From contig JARPUW010000270.1 in NCBI GenBank assembly GCA_030533445.1, forward strand, positions 1 to 64,000: 64,000 nt of DNA, in the 5' to 3' direction. The position numbers and the translations under genes are program-made. Each line of letters starts with the position of its first letter. The stretch's first letter is position 1. The notes beneath the pieces were generated by a model. It made no database searches. It saw nothing but the letters and a program-made list of their open reading frames with translations, and was not told the origin of the DNA. This document shows positions 24,988 through 39,160 of the stretch, piece by piece. The DNA comes from Cyprinodon diabolis. Its lineage: Eukaryota > Chordata > Actinopteri > Cyprinodontiformes > Cyprinodontidae.

Positions 24988-26049
24988 TTTTCACAGTGAG
25001 ATAATGCCATTTTGGCCTCTGGAGTTGTAACAGACAAAACATTAATGATACAGCCATGATCTTTTCTGGCAATCATATAGAGATGAAAACTAACAATATA
25101 AAGTAGATTTGAGCAGATTTTTTTGGCTCCAAGCTTCAAAACAGAAGTTGAGGCCAAAAAGCTCTTTTCACAGTGAGATAATGCCATTTTGGCCTCTGGA
25201 GTTGTAACAGACAAACCATTAATGATACAGCCATGATCTTTTCTGGCAATCATCTAGAGCTGAAAACTAACAATATAAAGTAGATTTGAGCAGATGTTTT
25301 TGGTTCCAAGCTTCAAATCAGAAGTTGAGGCCAAAACGCTCTTTTCACAGTGAGATAATGCCATTTTGGCCTCTGGAGTTGTAACAGACAAACCATTAAT
25401 GATACAGCCATGATCTTTTCTGGCAATCATCTAGAGCTGAAAACTAACAATATAAAGTAGATTTGAGCAGATGTTTTTGGTTCCAAGCTTCAAATCAGAA
25501 GTTGAGGCCAAAACGCTCATTTCACAGTGAGATAATGCCATTTTGGCCTCTGGAGTTGTAACAGACAAACCATTAATGATACAGCCATGATCTTTTCAGG
25601 CAATCACCTAGAGCTGAAAACTAACAATATAAAGTAGATTTGAGCAGATGTTTTTGGTTCCAAGCTTCAAATCAGAAGTTGAGGCCAAAACGCTCATTTC
25701 ACAGTGAGATAATGCCATTTTGGCCTCTGGAGTTGTAACAGACAAACCATTAATGATACAGCCATGATCTTTTCTGGCAATCACCTAGAGCTGAAAACTA
25801 ACAATATAAAGTAGATTTGAGCAGATGTTTTTGGTTCCAAGCTTCAAATCAGAAGTTGAGGCCAAAACGCTCTTTTCACAGTGAGATAATGCCATTTTGG
25901 CCTCTGGAGTTGTAACAGACAAACCATTAATGATACAGCCATGATCTTTTCTGGCAATCATCTAGAGCTGAAAACTAACAATATAAAGTAGATTTGAGCA
26001 GATGTTTTTGGTTCCAAGCTTCAAATCAGAAGTTGAGGCCAAAACGCTA
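24988..26049 (+). repeat. K(CATATAG)-W-W-aP-aQ-W cassette
   Basis: Six monomers identical in order and spacing to 8509-9570, followed by the same G-L-C-X-R series. The parallel locus at 13117-13824 has four monomers because of two one-monomer deletions. The CATATAG change is at about 25077. Confidence 0.88.
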
Positions 26050-29000
26050 TTTTCACAGTGAGATAATGCCGTTTTGGCCTCTGGAGTTGTAACAGACAAA
26101 CCATTAATGATACAGCCATGATCTTTTCTGGCAATCATCTAGAGCTGAAAACTAACAATATAAAGTAGATTTGAGCAGATGTTTTTGGTTCCAAGCTTCA
26201 AATCAGAAGTTGAGGCCAAAACGCTCTTTTCACAGTGAGATAATGCCATTTTGGCCTCTGGAGTTGTAACAGACAAACCATTAATGATACAGCCATGATC
26301 TTTTCTGGCAATCATCTAGAGCTGAAAACTAACAATATAAAGTAGATTTGAGCAGATGTTTTTGGCTCTAAGCTTCAAAACAGAAGTTGAGGCCAAAACG
26401 CTCTTTTCACAGTGAGATAATGCCATTTTGGCCTCTGGAGTTGTAACAGACAAACCATTAATGATACAGCCATGATCTTTTCTGGCAATCATCTAGAGCT
26501 GAAAACCAACAATATAAAGTAGATTTGAGCAGATGTTTTTGGTTCCAAGCTTCAAATCAGAAGTTGAGGCCAAAACGCTCTTTTCACAGTGAGATAATGC
26601 CATTTTGGCCTCTGGAGTTGTAACAGACAAACCATTAATGATACAGCCATGATCTTTTCTGGCAATCATCTAGAGCTGAAAACTGACAATATAAAGTAGA
26701 TTTGAGCAGATTTTTTTGGCTCCAAGCTTCAAAACAGAAGTTGAGGCCAAAAAGCTCTTTTCACAGTGAGATAATGCCATTTTGGCCTCTGGAGTTGTAA
26801 CAGACAAACCATTAATGATACAGCCATGATCTTTTCTAGCAATCATCTAGAGCTGAAAACTAACAATATAAAGTAGATTTGAGCAGATGTTTTAGGTTCC
26901 AAGCTTCAAATCAGAAGTTGAGGCCAAAACGCTCATTTCACAGTGAGATAATGCCATTTTGGCCTCTGGAGTTGTAACAGACAAACCATTAATGATACAG
27001 CCATGATCTTTTCTGGCAATCATCTAGAGCTGAAAACTAACAATATAAAGTAGATTTGAGCAGATGTTTTTGGTTCCAAGCTTCAAATCAGAAGTTGAGG
27101 CCAAAACGCTCTTTTCACAGTGAGATAATGCCATTTTGGCCTCTGGAGTTGTAACAGACAAACCATTAATGATACAGCCATGATCTTTTCTGGCAATCAT
27201 CTAGAGCTGAAAACTAACAATATAAAGTAGATTTGAGCAGATGTTTTTGGTTCCAAGCTTCAAATCAGAAGGTTTAGGCCAAAACGCTCTTTTCACAGTG
27301 AGATAATGCCATTTTGGCCTCTGGAGTTGTAACAGACAAAACATTAATGATACAGCCATGATCTTTTCTGGCAATCATCTAGAGATGAAAACTAACAATA
27401 TAAAGTAGATTTGAGCAGATTTTTTTGGCTCCAAGCTTCAAAACAGAAGTTGAGGCCAAAAAGCTCTTTTCACAGTGAGATAATGCCAATTTGGCCTCTG
27501 GAGTTGTAACAGACAAACCATTAATGATACAGCCATGATCTTTTCTGGCAATCATCTAGAGCTGAAAACTAACAATATAAAGTAGATTTGAGCAGATGTT
27601 TTTGGTTCCAAGCTTCAAATCAGAAGTTGAGGCCAAAACGCTCTTTTCACAGTGAGATAATGCCATTTTGGCCTCTGGAGTTGTAACAGACAAACCATTA
27701 ATGATACAGCCATGATCTTTTCTGGCAATCATCTAGAGCTGAAAACTGACAATATAAAGTAGATTTGAGCAGATTTTTTTGGCTCCAAGCTTCAAAACAG
27801 AAGTTGAGGCCAAAAAGCTCTTTTCACAGTGAGATAATGCCATTTTGGCCTCTGGGGTTGTAACAGACAAACCATTAATGATACAGCCATGATCTTTTCT
27901 AGCAATCATCTAGAGCTGAAAACTAACAATATAAAGTAGATTTGAGCAGATGTTTTAGGTTCCAAGCTTCAAATCAGAAGTTGAGGCCAAAACGCTCATT
28001 TCACAGTGAGATAATGCCATTTTGGCCTCTGGAGTTGTAACAGACAAACCATTAATGATACAGCCATGATCTTTTCTGGCAATCATCTAGAGCTGAAAAC
28101 TAACAATATAAAGTAGATTTGAGCAGATGTTTTTGGTTCCAAGCTTCAAATCAGAAGTTGAGGCCAAAACGCTCTTTTCACAGTGAGATAATGCCATTTT
28201 GGCCTCTGGAGTTGTAACAGACAAACCATTAATGATACAGCCATGATCTTTTCTGGCAATCATCTAGAGCTGAAAACTAACAATATAAAGTAGATTTGAG
28301 CAGATGTTTTTGGTTCCAAGCTTCAAATCAGAAGGTTGAGGCCAAAACGCTCTTTTCACAGTGAGATAATGCCATTTTGGCCTCTGGAGTTGTAACAGAC
28401 AAAACATTAATGATACAGCCATGATCTTTTCTGGCAATCATCTAGAGATGAAAACTAACAATATAAAGTAGATTTGAGCAGATTTTTTTGGCTCCAAGCT
28501 TCAAAACAGAAGTTGAGGCCAAAAAGCTCTTTTCACAGTGAGATAATGCCATTTTGGCCTCTGGAGTTGTAACAGACAAACCATTAATGATACAGCCATG
28601 ATCTTTTCTGGCAATCATCTAGAGCTGAAAACTAACAATATAAAGTAGATTTGAGCAGATGTTTTTGGTTCCAAGCTTCAAATCAGAAGTTGAGGCCAAA
28701 ACGCTCTTTTCACAGTGAGATAATGCCATTTTGGCCTCTGGAGTTGTAACAGAAAAACCATTAATGATACAGCCATGATCTTTTCTGGCAATCATCTAGA
28801 GATGAAAACTAACAATATAAAGTAGATTTGAGCAGATTTTTTTGGCTCCAAGCTTCAAAACAGAAGTTGAGGCCAAAAAGCTCTTTTCACAGTGAGATAA
28901 TGCCATTTTGGCCTCTGGAGTTGTAACAGACAAACCATTAATGATACAGCCATGATCTTTTCTGGCAATCATCTAGAGCTGAAAACTAACAATATAAAGT

Positions 29001-29947
29001 AGATTTGAGCAGATGTTTTTGGTTCCAAGCTTCAAATCAGAAGTTGAGGCCAAAACGCTCTTTTCACAGTGAGATAATGCCATTTTGGCCTCTGGAGTTG
29101 TAACAGACAAACCATTAATGATACAGCCATGATCTTTTCTGGCAATCATCTAGAGCTGAAAACTAACAATATAAAGTAGATTTGAGCAGATGTTTTTGGT
29201 TCCAAGCTTCAAATCAGAAGTTGAGGCCAAAACGCTCTTTTCACAGTGAGATAATGCCATTTTGGCCTCTGGAGTTGTAACAGACAAACCATTAATGATA
29301 CAGCCATGATCTTTTCTGGCAATCATCTAGAGCTGAAAACTAACAATATAAAGTAGATTTGAGCAGATGTTTTTGGTTCCAAGCTTCAAATCAGAAGGTT
29401 GAGGCCAAAACGCTCTTTTCACAGTGAGATAATGCCATTTTGGCCTCTGGAGTTGTAACAGACAAACCATTAATGATACAGCCATGATCTTTTCTGGCAA
29501 TCATCTAGAGCTGAAAACTAACAATATAAAGTAGATTTGAGCAGATGTTTTTGGCTCCAAGCTTCAAAACAGAAGTTGAGGCCAAAACGCTCTTTTCACA
29601 GTGAGATAATGCCATTTTGGCCTCTGGAGTTGTAACAGACAAACCATTAATGATACAGCCATGATCTTTTCTGGCAATCATCTAGAGCTGAAAACTAACA
29701 ATATAAAGTAGATTTGATTGGATGTTTTTGGTTCCAAGCGTCAAATCAGAAGGTTGAGGCCAAAACGCTCTTTTCACAGTGAGATAATGCCATTTTGGCC
29801 TCTGGAGTTGTAACAGACAAACCATTAATGATACAGCCATGATCTTTTCTGGCAATCATCTAGAGCTGAAAACTAACAATATAAAGTAGATTTGAGCAGA
29901 TGTTTTTGGTTCCAAGCTTCAAATCAGAAGTTGAGGCCAAAACGCTC
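26050..29947 (+). repeat. 22-monomer higher-order block, copy 3
   Basis: Same order (G, L, C, X, R, aW, F, K, N, X, R, aW, B, K, W, E, W, W, B, S, D, W) and same 3898 bp as the copies at 3190 and 13825. It is the last place where N and the E form with GAGATG occur. It sits 12225 bp from copy 2. Confidence 0.9.
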
Positions 29948-32900
29948 ATTTCACAGTGAGATAATGCCATTTTGGCCTCTGGAGTTGTAACAGACAAACC
30001 ATTAATGATACAGCCATGATCTTTTCTGGCAATCATCTAGAGCTGAAAACTAACAATATAAAGTAGATTTGAGCAGATGTTTTTGGTTCCAAGCTTCAAA
30101 TCAGAAGTTGAGGCCAAAACGCTCTTTTCACAGTGAGATAATGCCATTTTGGCCTCTGGAGTTGTAACAGACAAACCATTAATGATACAGCCATGATCTT
30201 TTCTGGCAATCATCTAGAGCTGAAAACTAACAATATAAAGTAGATTTGAGCAGATGTTTTTGGTTCCAAGCTTCAAATCAGAAGTTGAGGCCAAAACGCT
30301 CTTTTCACAGTGAGATAATGCCATTTTGGCCTCTGGAGTTGTAACAGACAAACCATTAATGATACAGCCATGATCTTTTCTGGCAATCATCTAGAGCTGA
30401 AAACTAACAATATAAAGTAGATTTGAGCAGATGTTTTTGGTTCCAAGCTTCAAATCAGAAGGTTGAGGCCAAAACGCTCTTTTCACAGTGAGATAATGCC
30501 ATTTTGGCCTCTGGAGTTGTAACAGACAAACCATTAATGATACAGCCATGATCTTTTCTGGCAATCATCTAGAGCTGAAAACTAACAATATAAAGTAGAT
30601 TTGAGCAGATGTTTTAGGTTCCAAGCTTCAAATCAGAAGTTGAGGCCAAAACGCTCATTTCACAGTGAGATAATGCCATTTTGGCCTCTGGAGTTGTAAC
30701 AGACAAACCATTAATGATACAGCCATGATCTTTTCTGGCAATCACCTAGAGCTGAAAACCAACAATACAAAGTAGATTTGAGCAGATGTTTTTGGTTCCA
30801 AGCTTCAAATCAGAAGTTGAGGCCAAAACGCTCTTTTCACAGTGAGATAATGCCATTTTGGCCTCTGGAGTTGTAACAGACAAACCATTAATGATACAGC
30901 CATGATCTTTTCTGGCAATCATCTAGAGCTGAAAACTAACAATATAAAGTAGATTTGAGCAGATGTTTTTGGTTCCAAGCTTCAAATCAGAAGTTGAGGC
31001 CAAAACGCTCATTTCACAGTGAGATAATGCCATTTTGGCCTCTGGAGTTGTAACAGACAAACCATTAATGATACAGCCATGATCTTTTCTGGCAATCACC
31101 TAGAGCTGAAAACTAACAATATAAAGTAGATTTGAGCAGATGTTTTTGGTTCCAAGCTTCAAATCAGAAGTTGAGGCCAAAACGCTCATTTCACAGTGAG
31201 ATAATGCCATTTTGGCCTCTGGAGTTGTAACAGACAAACCATTAATGATACAGCCATGATCTTTTCAGGCAATCATCTAGAGCTGAAAACTAACAATATA
31301 AAGTAGATTTGAGCAGATGTTTTTGGTTCCAAGCTTCAAATCAGAAGGTTGAGGCCAAAACGCTCTTTTCACAGTGAGATAATGCCATTTTGGCCTCTGG
31401 AGTTGTAACAGACAAAACATTAATGATACAGCCATGATCTTTTCTGGCAATCATCTAGAGATGAAAACTAACAATATAAAGTAGATTTGAGCAGATTTTT
31501 TTGGCTCCAAGCTTCAAAACAGAAGTTGAGGCCAAAAAGCTCTTTTCACAGTGAGATAATGCCATTTTGGCCTCTGGAGTTGTAACAGACAAACCATTAA
31601 TGATACAGCCATGATCTTTTCTGGCAATCATCTAGAGCTGAAAACTAACAATATAAAGTAGATTTGAGCAGATGTTTTTGGTTCCAAGCTTCAAATCAGA
31701 AGTTGAGGCCAAAACGCTCTTTTCACAGTGAGATAATGCCATTTTGGCCTATGGAGTTGTAACAGACAAACCATTAATGATACAGCCATGATCTTTTCTG
31801 GCAATCATCTAGAGCTGAAAACTAACAATATAAAGTAGATTTGAGCAGATGTTTTTGGTTCCAAGCTTCAAATCAGAAGTTGAGGCCAAAACGCTCTTTT
31901 CACAGTGAGATAATGCCATTTTGGCCTCTGGAGTTGTAACAGACAAACCATTAATGATACAGCCATGATCTTTTCTGGCAATCATCTAGAGCTGAAAACT
32001 AACAATATAAAGTAGATTTGAGCAGATGTTTTTGGCTCCAAGCTTCAAAACAGAAGTTGAGGCCAAAACGCTCTTTTCACAGTGAGATAATGCCATTTTG
32101 GCCTCTGGAGTTGTAACAGACAAACCATTAATGATACAGCCATGATCTTTTCTGGCAATCATCTAGAGCTGAAAACTAACAATATAAAGTAGATTTGATT
32201 GGATGTTTTTGGTTCCAAGCGTCAAATCAGAAGGTTGAGGCCAAAACGCTCTTTTCACAGTGAGATAATGCCATTTTGGCCTCTGGAGTTGTAACAGACA
32301 AACCATTAATGATACAGCCATGATCTTTTCTGGCAATCATCTAGAGCTGAAAACTAACAATATAAAGTAGATTTGAGCAGATGTTTTTGGTTCCAAGCTT
32401 CAAATCAGAAGTTGAGGCCAAAACGCTCATTTCACAGTGAGATAATGCCATTTTGGCCTCTGGAGTTGTAACAGACAAACCATTAATGATACAGCCATGA
32501 TCTTTTCTGGCAATCATCTAGAGCTGAAAACTAACAATATAAAGTAGATTTGAGCAGATGTTTTTGGTTCCAAGCTTCAAATCAGAAGTTGAGGCCAAAA
32601 CGCTCTTTTCACAGTGAGATAATGCCATTTTGGCCTCTGGAGTTGTAACAGACAAACCATTAATGATACAGCCATGATCTTTTCTGGCAATCATCTAGAG
32701 CTGAAAACTAACAATATAAAGTAGATTTGAGCAGATGTTTTTGGTTCCAAGCTTCAAATCAGAAGTTGAGGCCAAAACGCTCTTTTCACAGTGAGATAAT
32801 GCCATTTTGGCCTCTGGAGTTGTAACAGACAAACCATTAATGATACAGCCATGATCTTTTCTGGCAATCATCTAGAGCTGAAAACTAACAATATAAAGTA

Positions 32901-34730
32901 GATTTGAGCAGATGTTTTTGGTTCCAAGCTTCAAATCAGAAGGTTGAGGCCAAAACGCTCTTTTCACAGTGAGATAATGCCATTTTGGCCTCTGGAGTTG
33001 TAACAGACAAACCATTAATGATACAGCCATGATCTTTTCTGGCAATCATCTAGAGCTGAAAACTAACAATGTAAAGTAGATTTGAGCAGATGTTTTAGGT
33101 TCCAAGCTTCAAATCAGAAGTTGAGGCCAAAACGCTCATTTCACAGTGAGATAATGCCATTTTGGCCTCTGGAGTTGTAACAGACAAACCATTAATGATA
33201 CAGCCATGATCTTTTCTGGCAATCACCTAGAGCTGAAAACCAACAATACAAAGTAGATTTGAGCAGATGTTTTTGGTTCCAAGCTTCAAATCAGAAGTTG
33301 AGGCCAAAACGCTCTTTTCACAGTGAGATAATGCCATTTTGGCCTCTGGAGTTGTAACAGACAAACCATTAATGATACAGCCATGATCTTTTCTGGCAAT
33401 CATCTAGAGCTGAAAACTAACAATATAAAGTAGATTTGAGCAGATGTTTTTGGTTCCAAGCTTCAAATCAGAAGTTGAGGCCAAAACGCTCATTTCACAG
33501 TGAGATAATGCCATTTTGGCCTCTGGAGTTGTAACAGACAAACCATTAATGATACAGCCATGATCTTTTCTGGCAATCACCTAGAGCTGAAAACTAACAA
33601 TATAAAGTAGATTTGAGCAGATGTTTTTGGTTCCAAGCTTCAAATCAGAAGTTGAGGCCAAAACGCTCATTTCACAGTGAGATAATGCCATTTTGGCCTC
33701 TGGAGTTGTAACAGACAAACCATTAATGATACAGCCATGATCTTTTCTGGCAATCATCTAGAGCTGAAAACTAACAATATAAAGTAGATTTGAGCAGATG
33801 TTTTTGGTTCCAAGCTTCAAATCAGAAGTTGAGGCCAAAACGCTCTTTTCACAGTGAGATAATGCCATTTTGGCCTCTGGAGTTGTAATAGAAAAACCAT
33901 TAATGATACAGCCATGATCTTTTCTGGCAATCACCTAGAGCTGAAAACTAACAATATAAAGTAGATTTGAGCAGATGTTTTTGGTTCCAAGCTTCAAATC
34001 AGAAGTTGAGGCCAAAACGCTCTTTTCACAGTGAGATAATGCCATTTTGGCCTCTGGAGTTGTAACAGACAAACCATTAATGATACAGCCATGATCTTTT
34101 CTGGCAATCATCTAGAGCTGAAAACTAACAATATAAAGTAGATTTGAGCAGATGTTTTTGGTTCCAAGCTTCAAATCAGAAGTTGAGGCCAAAACGCTAT
34201 TTTCACAGTGAGATAATGCCGTTTTGGCCTCTGGAGTTGTAACAGACAAACCATTAATGATACAGCCATGATCTTTTCTGGCAATCATCTAGAGCTGAAA
34301 ACTAACAATATAAAGTAGATTTGAGCAGATGTTTTTGGTTCCAAGCTTCAAATCAGAAGTTGAGGCCAAAACGCTCTTTTCACAGTGAGATAATGCCATT
34401 TTGGCCTCTGGAGTTGTAACAGACAAACCATTAATGATACAGCCATGATCTTTTCTGGCAATCATCTAGAGCTGAAAACTAACAATATAAAGTAGATTTG
34501 AGCAGATGTTTTTGGCTCTAAGCTTCAAAACAGAAGTTGAGGCCAAAACGCTCTTTTCACAGTGAGATAATGCCATTTTGGCCTCTGGAGTTGTAACAGA
34601 CAAACCATTAATGATACAGCCATGATCTTTTCTGGCAATCATCTAGAGCTGAAAACGAACAATATAAAGTAGATTTGAGCAGATGTTTTTGGTTCCAAGC
34701 TTCAAATCAGAAGTTGAGGCCAAAACGCTC
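29948..34730 (+). repeat. R'/Z-rich cassette, copy 2 (27 monomers)
   Basis: The order is aW, W, B, R', aZ, W, aQ, aP'(+G), K, W, W(GCCTATGG), S, D, W, aW, W, B, R'(AATGTAAAG), aZ, W, aQ, aW, E-Q(GTAATAG), W, G, L, C'. It matches 17723-23214 except for four fewer monomers. With the preceding 22-monomer block, 26050-34730 repeats 13825-23214 as one long duplication. Confidence 0.9.
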
Positions 34731-37700
34731 TTTTCACAGTGAGATAATGCCATTTTGGCCTCTGGAGTTGTAACAGAAAAACCATTAATGATACAGCCAT
34801 GATCTTTTCTGGCAATCATCTAGAGCTGAAAACTAACAATATAAAGTAGATTTGAGCAGATGTTTTTGGTTCCAAGCTTCAAATCAGAAGGTTGAGGCCA
34901 AAACGCTCTTTTCACAGTGAGATAATGCCATTTTGGCCTCTGGAGTTGTAACAGAAAAACCATTAATGATACAGCCATGATCTTTTCTGGCAATCATCTA
35001 GAGCTGAAAACTAACAATATAAAGTAGATTTGAGCAGATGTTTTTGGTTCCAAGCTTCAAAACAGAAGTTGAGGCCAAAAAGCTCTTTTCACAGTGAGAT
35101 AATGCCATTTTGGCCTCTGGAGTTGTAACAGACAAACCATTAATGATACAGCCATGATCTTTTCTAGCAATCATCTAGAGCTGAAAACTAACAATATAAA
35201 GTAGATTTGAGCAGATGTTTTAGGTTCCAAGCTTCAAATCAGAAGTTGAGGCCAAAACGCTCATTTCACAGTGAGATAATGCCATTTTGGCCTCTGGAGT
35301 TGTAACAGACAAACCATTAATGATACAGCCATGATCTTTTCTGGCAATCATCTAGAGCTGAAAACTAACAATATAAAGTAGATTTGAGCAGATGTTTTTG
35401 GTTCCAAGCTTCAAATCAGAAGTTGAGGCCAAAACGCTCTTTTCACAGTGAGATAATGCCATTTTGGCCTCTGGAGTTGTAACAGACAAACCATTAATGA
35501 TACAGCCATGATCTTTTCTGGCAATCATCTAGAGCTGAAAACTAACAATATAAAGTAGATTTGAGCAGATGTTTTTGGTTCCAAGCTTCAAATCAGAAGG
35601 TTGAGGCCAAAACGCTCTTTTCACAGTGAGATAATGCCATTTTGGCCTCTGGAGTTGTAACAGACAAAACATTAATGATACAGCCATGATCTTTTCTGGC
35701 AATCATCTAGAGCTGAAAACTAACAATATAAAGTAGATTTGAGCAGATGTTTTTGGTTCCAAGCTTCAAATCAGAAGTTGAGGCCAAAACGCTCTTTTCA
35801 CAGTGAGATAATGCCATTTTGGCCTCTGGAGTTGTAACAGACAAACCATTAATGATACAGCCATGATCTTTTCTGGCAATCATCTAGAGCTGAAAACTAA
35901 CAATATAAAGTAGATTTGAGCAGATGTTTTTGGTTCCAAGCTTCAAATCAGAAGTTGAGGCCAAAACGCTCTTTTCACAGTGGGATAATGCCATTTTGGC
36001 CTCTGGAGTTGTAACAGACAAACCATTAATGATACAGCCATGATCTTTTCTGGCAATCATCTAGAGCTGAAAACTAACAATATAAAGTAGATTTGAGCAG
36101 ATGTTTTAGGTTCCAAGCTTCAAATCAGAAGTTGAGGCCAAAACGCTCATTTCACAGTGAGATAATGCCATTTTGGACTGTGGAGTTGTAACAGACAAAC
36201 CATTAATGATACAGCCATGATCTTTTCTGGCAATCACCTAGAGCTGAAAACTAACAATACAAAGTAGATTTGAGCAGATGTTTTTGGTTCCAAGCTTCAA
36301 ATCAGAAGTTGAGGCCAAAACGCTCTTTTCACAGTGAGATAATGCCATTTTGGCCTCTGGAGTTGTAACAGACAAACCATTAATGATACAGCCATGATCT
36401 TTTCTGGCAATCATCTAGAGCTGAAAACTAACAATATAAAGTAGATTTGAGCAGATGTTTTTGGTTCCAAGCTTCAAATCAGAAGTTGAGGCCAAAACGC
36501 TCATTTCACAGTGAGATAATGCCATTTTGGCCTCTGGAGTTGTAACAGACAAACCATTAATGATACAGCCATGATCTTTTCTGGCAATCATCTAGAGCTG
36601 AAAACTAACAATATAAAGTAGATTTGAGCAGATGTTTTTGGTTCCAAGCTTCAAATCAGAAGTTGAGGCCAAAACGCTCTTTTCACAGTGAGATAATGCC
36701 ATTTTGGCCTCTGGAGTTGTAACAGAAAAACCATTAATGATACAGCCATGATCTTTTCTGGCAATCACCTAGAGCTGAAAACTAACAATATAAAGTAGAT
36801 TTGAGCAGATGTTTTTGGTTCCAAGCTTCAAATCAGAAGCTGAGGCCAAAACGCTCTTTTCACAGTGAGATAATGCCATTTTGGCCTCTGGAGTTGTAAC
36901 AGACAAACCATTAATGATACAGCCATGATCTTTTCTGGCAATCATCTAGAGCTGAAAACTAACAATATAAAGTAGATTTGAGCAGATGTTTTTGGTTCCA
37001 AGCTTCAAATCAGAAGTTGAGGCCAAAACGCTCTTTTCACAGTGAGATAATGCCATTTTGGCCTCTGGAGTTGTAACAGACAAACCATTAATGATACAGC
37101 CATGATCTTTTCTGGCAATCATCTAGAGCTGAAAACTGACAATATAAAGTAGATTTGAGCAGATTTTTTTGGCTCCAAGCTTCAAAACAGAAGTTGAGGC
37201 CAAAAAGCTCTTTTCACAGTGAGATAATGCCATTTTGGCCTCTGGAGTTGTAACAGACAAACCATTAATGATACAGCCATGATCTTTTCTAGCAATCATC
37301 TAGAGCTGAAAACTTACAATATAAAGTAGATTTGAGCAGATGTTTTAGGTTCCAAGCTTCAAATCATAAGTTGAGGCCAAAACGCTCATTTCACAGTGAG
37401 ATAATGCCATTTTGGCCTCTGGAGTTGTAACAGACAAACCATTAATGATACAGCCATGATCTTTTCTGGCAATCATCTAGAGCTGAAAACTAACAATATA
37501 AAGTAGATTTGAGCAGATGTTTTTGGTTCCAAGCTTCAAATCAGAAGGTTGAGGCCAAAACGCTCTTTTCACAGTGAGATAATGCCATTTTGGCCTCTGG
37601 AGTTGTAACAGACAAAACATTAATGATACAGCCATGATCTTTTCTGGCAATCATCTAGAGATGAAAAATAACAATATAAAGTAGATTTGAGCAGATTTTT

Positions 37701-39160
37701 TTGGCTCCAAGCTTCAAAACAGAAGTTGAGGCCAAAAAGCTCTTTACACAGTGAGATAATGCCATTTTGGCCTCTGGAGTTGTAACAGACAAACCATTAA
37801 TGATACAGCCATGATCTTTTCTGGCAATCATCTAGAGCTGAAAACTAACAATATAAAGTAGATTTGAGCAGATGTTTTTGGTTCCAAGCTTCAAATCAGA
37901 AGTTGAGGCCAAAACGCTCTTTTCACAGTGAGATAATGCCATTTTGGCCTCTGGAGTTGTAACAGACAAACCATTAATGATACAGCCATGATCTTTTCTG
38001 GCAATCATCTAGAGCTGAAAACTAACAATATAAAGTAGATTTGAGCAGATGTTTTTGGTTCCAAGCTTCAAATCAGAAGTTGAGGCCAAAACGCTCTTTT
38101 CACAGTGAGATAATGCCATTTTGGCTTCTGGAGTTGTAACAGACAAACCATTAATGATACAGCCATGATCTTTTCTGGCAATCATCTAGAGCTGAAAACT
38201 AACAATATAAAGTAGATTTGAGCAGATGTTTTTGGTTCCAAGCTTCAAATCAGAAGGTTGAGGCCAAAACGCTCTTTTCACAGTGAGATAATGCCATTTT
38301 GGCCTCTGGAGTTGTAACAGACTAACCATTAATGATACAGCCATGATCTTTTCTGGCAATCATCTAGAGCTGAAAACTAACAATATAAAGTAGATTTGAG
38401 CAGATGTTTTTGGCTCCAAGCTTCAAAACAGAAGTTGAGGCCAAAACGCTCTTTTCACAGTGAGATAATGCCATTTTGGCCTCTGGAGTTGTAACAGACA
38501 AACCATTAATGATACAGCCATGATCTTTTCTGGCAATCATCTAGAGCTGAAAACTAACAATATAAAGTAGATTTGATTGGATGTTTTTGGTTCCAAGCGT
38601 CAAATCAGAAGGTTGAGGCCAAAACGCTCTTTTCACAGTGAGATAATGCCATTTTGGCCTCTGGAGTTGTAACAGACAAACCATTAATGATACAGCCATG
38701 ATCTTTTCTGGCAATCATCTAGAGCTGAAAACTAACAATATAAAGTAGATTTGAGCAGATGTTTTTGGTTCCAAGCTTCAAATCAGAAGTTGAGGCCAAA
38801 ACGTTCATTTCACAGTGAGATAATGCCATTTTGGCCTCTGGAGTTGTAACAGACAAACCATTAATGATACAGCCATGATCTTTTCTGGCAATCATCTAGA
38901 GCTGAAAACTAACAATATAAAGTAGATTTGAGCAGATGTTTTTGGTTCCAAGCTTCAAATCAGAAGTTGAGGCCAAAACGCTCTTTTCACAGTGAGATAA
39001 TGCCATTTTGGCCTCTGGAGTTGTAACAGACAAACCATTAATGATACAGCCATGATCTTTTCTGGCAATCATCTAGAGCTGAAAACTAACAATATAAAGT
39101 AGATTTGAGCAGATGTTTTTGGTTCCAAGCTTCAAATCAGAAGTTGAGGCCAAAACGCTC
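34731..39160 (+). repeat. Middle-domain tandem unit, copy 1 (25 monomers, 4430 bp)
   Basis: It begins with E-B and E-V, then R, aW, B, K/W chimera, W, R'(GTGGGATAAT), a(GGACTGTGG), W, aW, E-Q(AAGCTGAGG), W, X, R, aW(+G), K(AAAATAAC), W(CTTTACACAG), W, B, S(GACTAACC), D, W, aW, W. The private marks recur in the unit starting immediately after it, so this is a true tandem higher-order repeat. One monomer near 38097 has GGCTTCTGG. Confidence 0.92.
34909..35085 (+). repeat. Chimeric E-V monomer
   Basis: It has GAAAAACC and a consensus GTTTTTGGTTCC, but then TTCAAAAC and AAAAAGCTC from the K/X tail. The switch must fall in the dozen or so bases between GGTTCC and CAAAAC, around the HindIII site. 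The same chimera is at 39339. Confidence 0.85.

Noticed and set aside
24963..25253. 96-codon minus-strand open frame as a gene
   Set aside because: Same predicted protein as the 8484 frame, because the surrounding cassette is duplicated. Identity reflects DNA duplication, not protein constraint.
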